NCBI RefSeq assembly: GCF_002259405.1
Contig: NZ_NPFW01000002.1
Location: 1 to 64,000 of the forward strand
Length of the DNA: 64,000 nucleotides
Direction of reading: 5' to 3'
DNA from: Rhodococcus sp. 14-2483-1-2
GTDB lineage: Bacteria > Actinomycetota > Actinomycetes > Mycobacteriales > Mycobacteriaceae
A program made the position numbers and the translations under genes. This document shows positions 61,099 through 64,000 of the stretch, piece after piece. Under the pieces are notes generated by a model. It was not told the DNA's origin and did not search any database. It saw only the letters and a program-made list of their open reading frames with translations. Numbering within the stretch: position 1 is the stretch's first letter; every line of letters begins with the position of its first letter.

Positions 61099-62304
61099 TC
61101 AGACGAACGCGCTGAAGCCGGTCACACCACGGCCGACGATCAGGTTGTTGATCTGCGCGGTGCCCTCGTAGGAATACAGCGCCTCGGCGTCGGCGAAGAA
61201 CCTGATGACGTCGTGCTCGATCAGAATTCCGTTGCCGCCCATAATTTCTCGGGCCCAACTCACCACTTCGCGCAACCGCGTCGTACAGAACGTCTTCGCG
61301 AGCGCCGCATGCTCGTCGTAGTGGACGCCGTTGTCCTGCAGCTGAGAGACCCGAATCGCCATGCCGAGCGAGGCGGTGATGTTCGCGGTCATGCGTGCGA
61401 TCAGGTCGGAGATGAGCTGGAACGACGCGATAGGAGATCCGAACTGTTCGCGTTCGCGCGCGTACGTCACGGCCCGCTCGTACGCGCCCATCATCACGCC
61501 CACGGCCTGAAACGCCACTCCCCCACGGGTCAAGCGGAGCACCTTCGCGGTATCGGCGAACGAGTTGGCGTCGGCGAGCTTGTTGGCGACCGGGACTCGG
61601 CAGTTCTCGAGGTGGACGTCCGCATTCTCCACCGCGCGGAGCGAGTACTTGCCCTCGATCTTCTCGGCCCGGAATCCCTCGAAATGCTTTTCGACCACAA
61701 AGCCCTTGACCTCGCCATCGGCCTCGTCCTTGGCGAACACGATGGTCAGGTCTGCGAAGGTAGCGTTGCCGATCCAGCGCTTGCTGCCGTTGAGGATCCA
61801 GTGATCTCCGTCGAGTCGAGCGGTGGTCTCGAGTCCGCCTGCGACGTCGGAGCCACCGTGCGGTTCGGACAGTCCGAACGCGCCGATCGTCTCCATCCGG
61901 CGCATGGCGGGCAACCACCGCTGGCGCTGCTCCTCGGAGCCGAGAATGGAGATACTGCTCATCGCCAGCGAACTGTGCACGCTGAACATCGTTCCGGTGG
62001 ACGGATCGACCCGCGCGAACTCCATCTCGAGCCAGCCGGTGAGCAGCTTGCGGGAGGCCTTGCGATCGTCGAACGCGTAGCCGAGACCAGCGATCTCGAG
62101 CTGGGCGATTTTCGGCATCAGGTGCACCGGCGAGGTGGCCTTCTCCCAGAATTCGTTCGCCCGCGGCGCGACCTCCTCCTGCAGGAACCGGCGGGTACGC
62201 AGGACCACCTCGGTCTCGGCCTCGTCGAGCATGCTCTGATACCCGTAGAAATCGGATTCGAGAAAGTCCGGCGACAGTGGTCCGAGGGGCTCGTGCTCGC
62301 TCAT
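61099..62304 (-). CDS. acyl-CoA dehydrogenase (glutaryl-CoA dehydrogenase-like)
   Basis: 401 residues from ATG 62304 with AAGGAG upstream. FAD motif F-G-L-S-E-P-H-G-G-S-D, W-I-G-N-A-T beta-domain, and the C-terminal catalytic Glu in S-Y-E-G-T-A-Q-I-N are conserved, so it is a true dehydrogenase. The glutaryl/long-chain subgroup is likely, with the substrate undecided. Single gene; the ABC genes upstream are separated by about 96 bp. Confidence 0.9.
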   Translation of the reverse strand: MSEHEPLGPLSPDFLESDFYGYQSMLDEAETEVVLRTRRFLQEEVAPRANEFWEKATSPVHLMPKIAQLEIAGLGYAFDDRKASRKLLTGWLEMEFARVDPSTGTMFSVHSSLAMSSISILGSEEQRQRWLPAMRRMETIGAFGLSEPHGGSDVAGGLETTARLDGDHWILNGSKRWIGNATFADLTIVFAKDEADGEVKGFVVEKHFEGFRAEKIEGKYSLRAVENADVHLENCRVPVANKLADANSFADTAKVLRLTRGGVAFQAVGVMMGAYERAVTYAREREQFGSPIASFQLISDLIARMTANITASLGMAIRVSQLQDNGVHYDEHAALAKTFCTTRLREVVSWAREIMGGNGILIEHDVIRFFADAEALYSYEGTAQINNLIVGRGVTGFSAFV

Positions 62305-62400
62305 GTTCGGCTCCTTCGTCTGGCACCTCTCATCGGGCACCGCTACCGATCTTCTACCCGCCGCGCCCGATTCTCACGCATGCACCGCGGCCTTCGCCGG

Positions 62401-63183
62401 TCAGCGGCGCAGTTCGTCGGAGAGGGTCGCCAGTTCGTCGCCGCCCGCCATTTCCTTGGTGAGGTCGTCGAGCGAGATCTCGTGGTGCGCACAGTCCAAC
62501 GTCTGACGTCCACGATCGAGGAGAACGAAGTGATCTCCGACCATGTACGCGTGATGCGGATTGTGGGTGATGAACACGACGCCGAAGCCCTTCTCCCTGG
62601 CCGCCGAGATGTACCGGAGAACCATGCCGGACTGCTTGACGCCGAGAGCGGCGGTCGGCTCGTCGAGAATGAGCACCCGGGCACCGAAGAAGATGGCGCG
62701 AGCGATGGCCACGCACTGACGTTGGCCACCGGACAGGGAGCCGATGGGGGCATCGACGTCCGGGAGATCGATACCCATCTTGCGGAGTTCGTCGATCGTC
62801 GTCGCGCGCATGGCATGGGTGTCGAGGGTCTTGAAGATCGTGCCCTTGCGCAGTTCCTGGCCGAGGAAGAAGTTGCGCCACACCGGCATCAGGGAGACGA
62901 CCGCGAGGTCCTGGTAGACCGTGGAGATACCCTGTTCCACCGCCTGCTTCGGCGAACCGAACGTCGTCGCCTTGCCATCGACGAGCAGTTCCCCCTCCGA
63001 CTGCCGATGCAGACCGGACATGATCTTGATCAGAGTGGACTTGCCTGCGCCGTTGTCACCGAGAACGCAGGTGACCTCACCGGCACCGACGCGGAGGTCT
63101 ATCCCGTGCAGCGCGATGATGTTGCCGTAGCTCTTGCCGACGCCTTTCAGCTCGATGAGGGGCGTGTTCGCAGAGGACGTCAT
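62401..63183 (-). CDS. sugar ABC importer ATPase
   Basis: 260 residues, single ATPase domain. Walker A G-D-N-G-A-G-K-S-T, signature S-L-S-G-G-Q-R-Q, Walker B L-I-L-D-E-P-T. The family is the ribose/xylose/fructose (FrcA/RbsA-type) importers; unlike RbsA it has only one nucleotide-binding domain. It lies 2 bp downstream of the permease gene, in the same operon. Confidence 0.92.
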   Translation of the reverse strand: MTSSANTPLIELKGVGKSYGNIIALHGIDLRVGAGEVTCVLGDNGAGKSTLIKIMSGLHRQSEGELLVDGKATTFGSPKQAVEQGISTVYQDLAVVSLMPVWRNFFLGQELRKGTIFKTLDTHAMRATTIDELRKMGIDLPDVDAPIGSLSGGQRQCVAIARAIFFGARVLILDEPTAALGVKQSGMVLRYISAAREKGFGVVFITHNPHHAYMVGDHFVLLDRGRQTLDCAHHEISLDDLTKEMAGGDELATLSDELRR

Positions 63184-63185
63184 GG

Positions 63186-64000
63186 TCACCTTTTCGCCGC
63201 GTAGTTGCGGAAGGAACTGTTCGCGATCACTGCGAACAGCAGCATCGCGCCGAGGAAGAACTTGAACCAGTCCGGGTTCCAGCCGGCATAGACGATGCCC
63301 TGGTTGGTCATGCCGAAGATGAACGCTCCGATGAAAGCACCGACAGCCGTACCGTATCCACCGGTCAGCAGGCATCCACCGATGACGGCGGCGATGATGT
63401 AGAGGAACTCGTTGCCCACGCCCTGGCCGGACTGGACGGTGTCGAACGCGAACAGCAGATGCATGCCGACGAACCAGGCGCAGAAGCCGACGAACATGAA
63501 CAGGCCGATCTTGACCCGGGTGACCGGGACGCCGACCGCACGCGCCGATTCCTGGTTTCCGCCGACTGCGAAGATCCAGTTGCCGGTCCGGGTCTTCATC
63601 AGCACCCAGGTCGCGGCGAGCGTGAACACGATCCACCACACGACGGTGATGCGGACCGAGACACCCAGCAGCGAGAACGAGGACGAGAAGAAGGCCTTGG
63701 CCGAGTCGAATCCCTCCATGTCCGAGATGGACGGGGTGGCGACCTGGCCGGTGACGAGCTTGGTGACGGCGAGATTGATGCCGGTGAGCATCAGGAACGA
63801 CGCCAACGTGATCAGGAACGACGGAATCTTCGTCGTCATCACCAGGTATCCGTTGAGGAAACCGACCGCAAGTGCCAACACCAGCGCCAATGCAGAGCCC
63901 GCCCAGACGTTCAGGTGCAGGTTGTAGGCCAGCATGGAGGCCATGATCGAGGAGAACGTCACCGCAACCCCGGTGGAGAGGTCGAATTCTCCGCCGATCA
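63186..64000 (-). CDS. sugar ABC importer permease (5' end beyond window)
   Basis: 271 codons visible; the N-terminus lies past position 64000. Visible sequence begins I-G-G-E-F-D-L-S-T-G-V, the strongly conserved loop of RbsC/FrcC permeases, followed by several membrane helices and G-G-N-Q-E-S-A-R-A-V-G, which contacts the ATPase. It imports a pentose or similar sugar with the adjacent ATPase; the binding protein should lie outside the window. Confidence 0.9.
   Translation of the reverse strand, partial: IGGEFDLSTGVAVTFSSIMASMLAYNLHLNVWAGSALALVLALAVGFLNGYLVMTTKIPSFLITLASFLMLTGINLAVTKLVTGQVATPSISDMEGFDSAKAFFSSSFSLLGVSVRITVVWWIVFTLAATWVLMKTRTGNWIFAVGGNQESARAVGVPVTRVKIGLFMFVGFCAWFVGMHLLFAFDTVQSGQGVGNEFLYIIAAVIGGCLLTGGYGTAVGAFIGAFIFGMTNQGIVYAGWNPDWFKFFLGAMLLFAVIANSSFRNYAAKR

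Noticed and set aside
61213..63204. 663-codon open frame on the plus strand
   Set aside because: It lies antisense to the acyl-CoA dehydrogenase and ABC ATPase genes, which have clear motifs, and has no recognisable domain. Long antisense frames are common at this G+C.

Overview
The window is high-GC actinobacterial chromosome, most likely Rhodococcus or a close Nocardiaceae relative. The backbone follows, from memory, the Mycobacterium tuberculosis order accA3 ... lrpA ... lhr-nei ... glpD2-lpdA-(gamma-glutamylcyclotransferase)-amiA1-amiB1-deoD-pmmB-upp ... Rv3311-add-deoA-cdd-sdhCDAB. Species-specific blocks are set into that backbone. No rRNA, tRNA or CRISPR array was seen.

Left part (1-22.4 kb): the tail of accA3; a DUF1707 protein and a haloacid dehalogenase; a minus-strand VOC/methyltransferase/DUF2306 group ending in a decayed P-loop kinase. 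A purine-catabolism region follows: mocA-like cytidylyltransferase, an NCS2 permease fused to an OHCU-decarboxylase-like domain, uraD, uraH, uricase, a PucR regulator, and a xanthine-dehydrogenase-type molybdoenzyme (FAD subunit plus Fe-S/Mo fusion). Together these would take xanthine through urate to allantoin. Next come lrpA, a CPBP protease, an NAD(P)H-binding protein, and an unusual lipid/ketone-type cassette (acyl-CoA dehydrogenase, alpha-oxoamine synthase, epimerase fused to a degenerate hydrolase-like domain) around an AT-rich spacer.

Middle part (22.5-43.4 kb): lhr and nei (DNA repair), a YCII protein with its ECF42-type sigma factor, glpD, a PLP aminotransferase, lpdA, gamma-glutamylcyclotransferase, trmO-like methyltransferase, two M20 amidohydrolases, enoyl-CoA hydratase, purine nucleoside phosphorylase, phosphomannomutase. 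A 621-bp internally deleted IS5-type element sits exactly at the pmmB stop codon. DUF2797 and upp follow.

Right part (43.4-64 kb): a four-gene cassette that looks like a type VII (ESX) substrate module (EspC-like protein with a YxxxD motif, WXG-like/NlpC-P60 hydrolase, two YbaB/EspL-like small proteins); the Rv3311-like acidic protein; adenosine deaminase; a polyamine/amine catabolism block (APC permease, universal stress protein, FAD amine oxidase, aldehyde dehydrogenase, Lrp regulator, class III transaminase); deoA and cdd (pyrimidine salvage); the sdhCDAB operon; an acyl-CoA dehydrogenase; and the start of a ribose/xylose-type ABC importer running off the end.

Nucleoside and nucleobase metabolism (uric acid catabolism, PNP, UPRT, ADA, thymidine phosphorylase, cytidine deaminase) is the dominant theme. 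The best candidates for undescribed biology are the ESX-substrate cassette, the oxoamine-synthase cassette, and the permease-pseudo-decarboxylase fusion.
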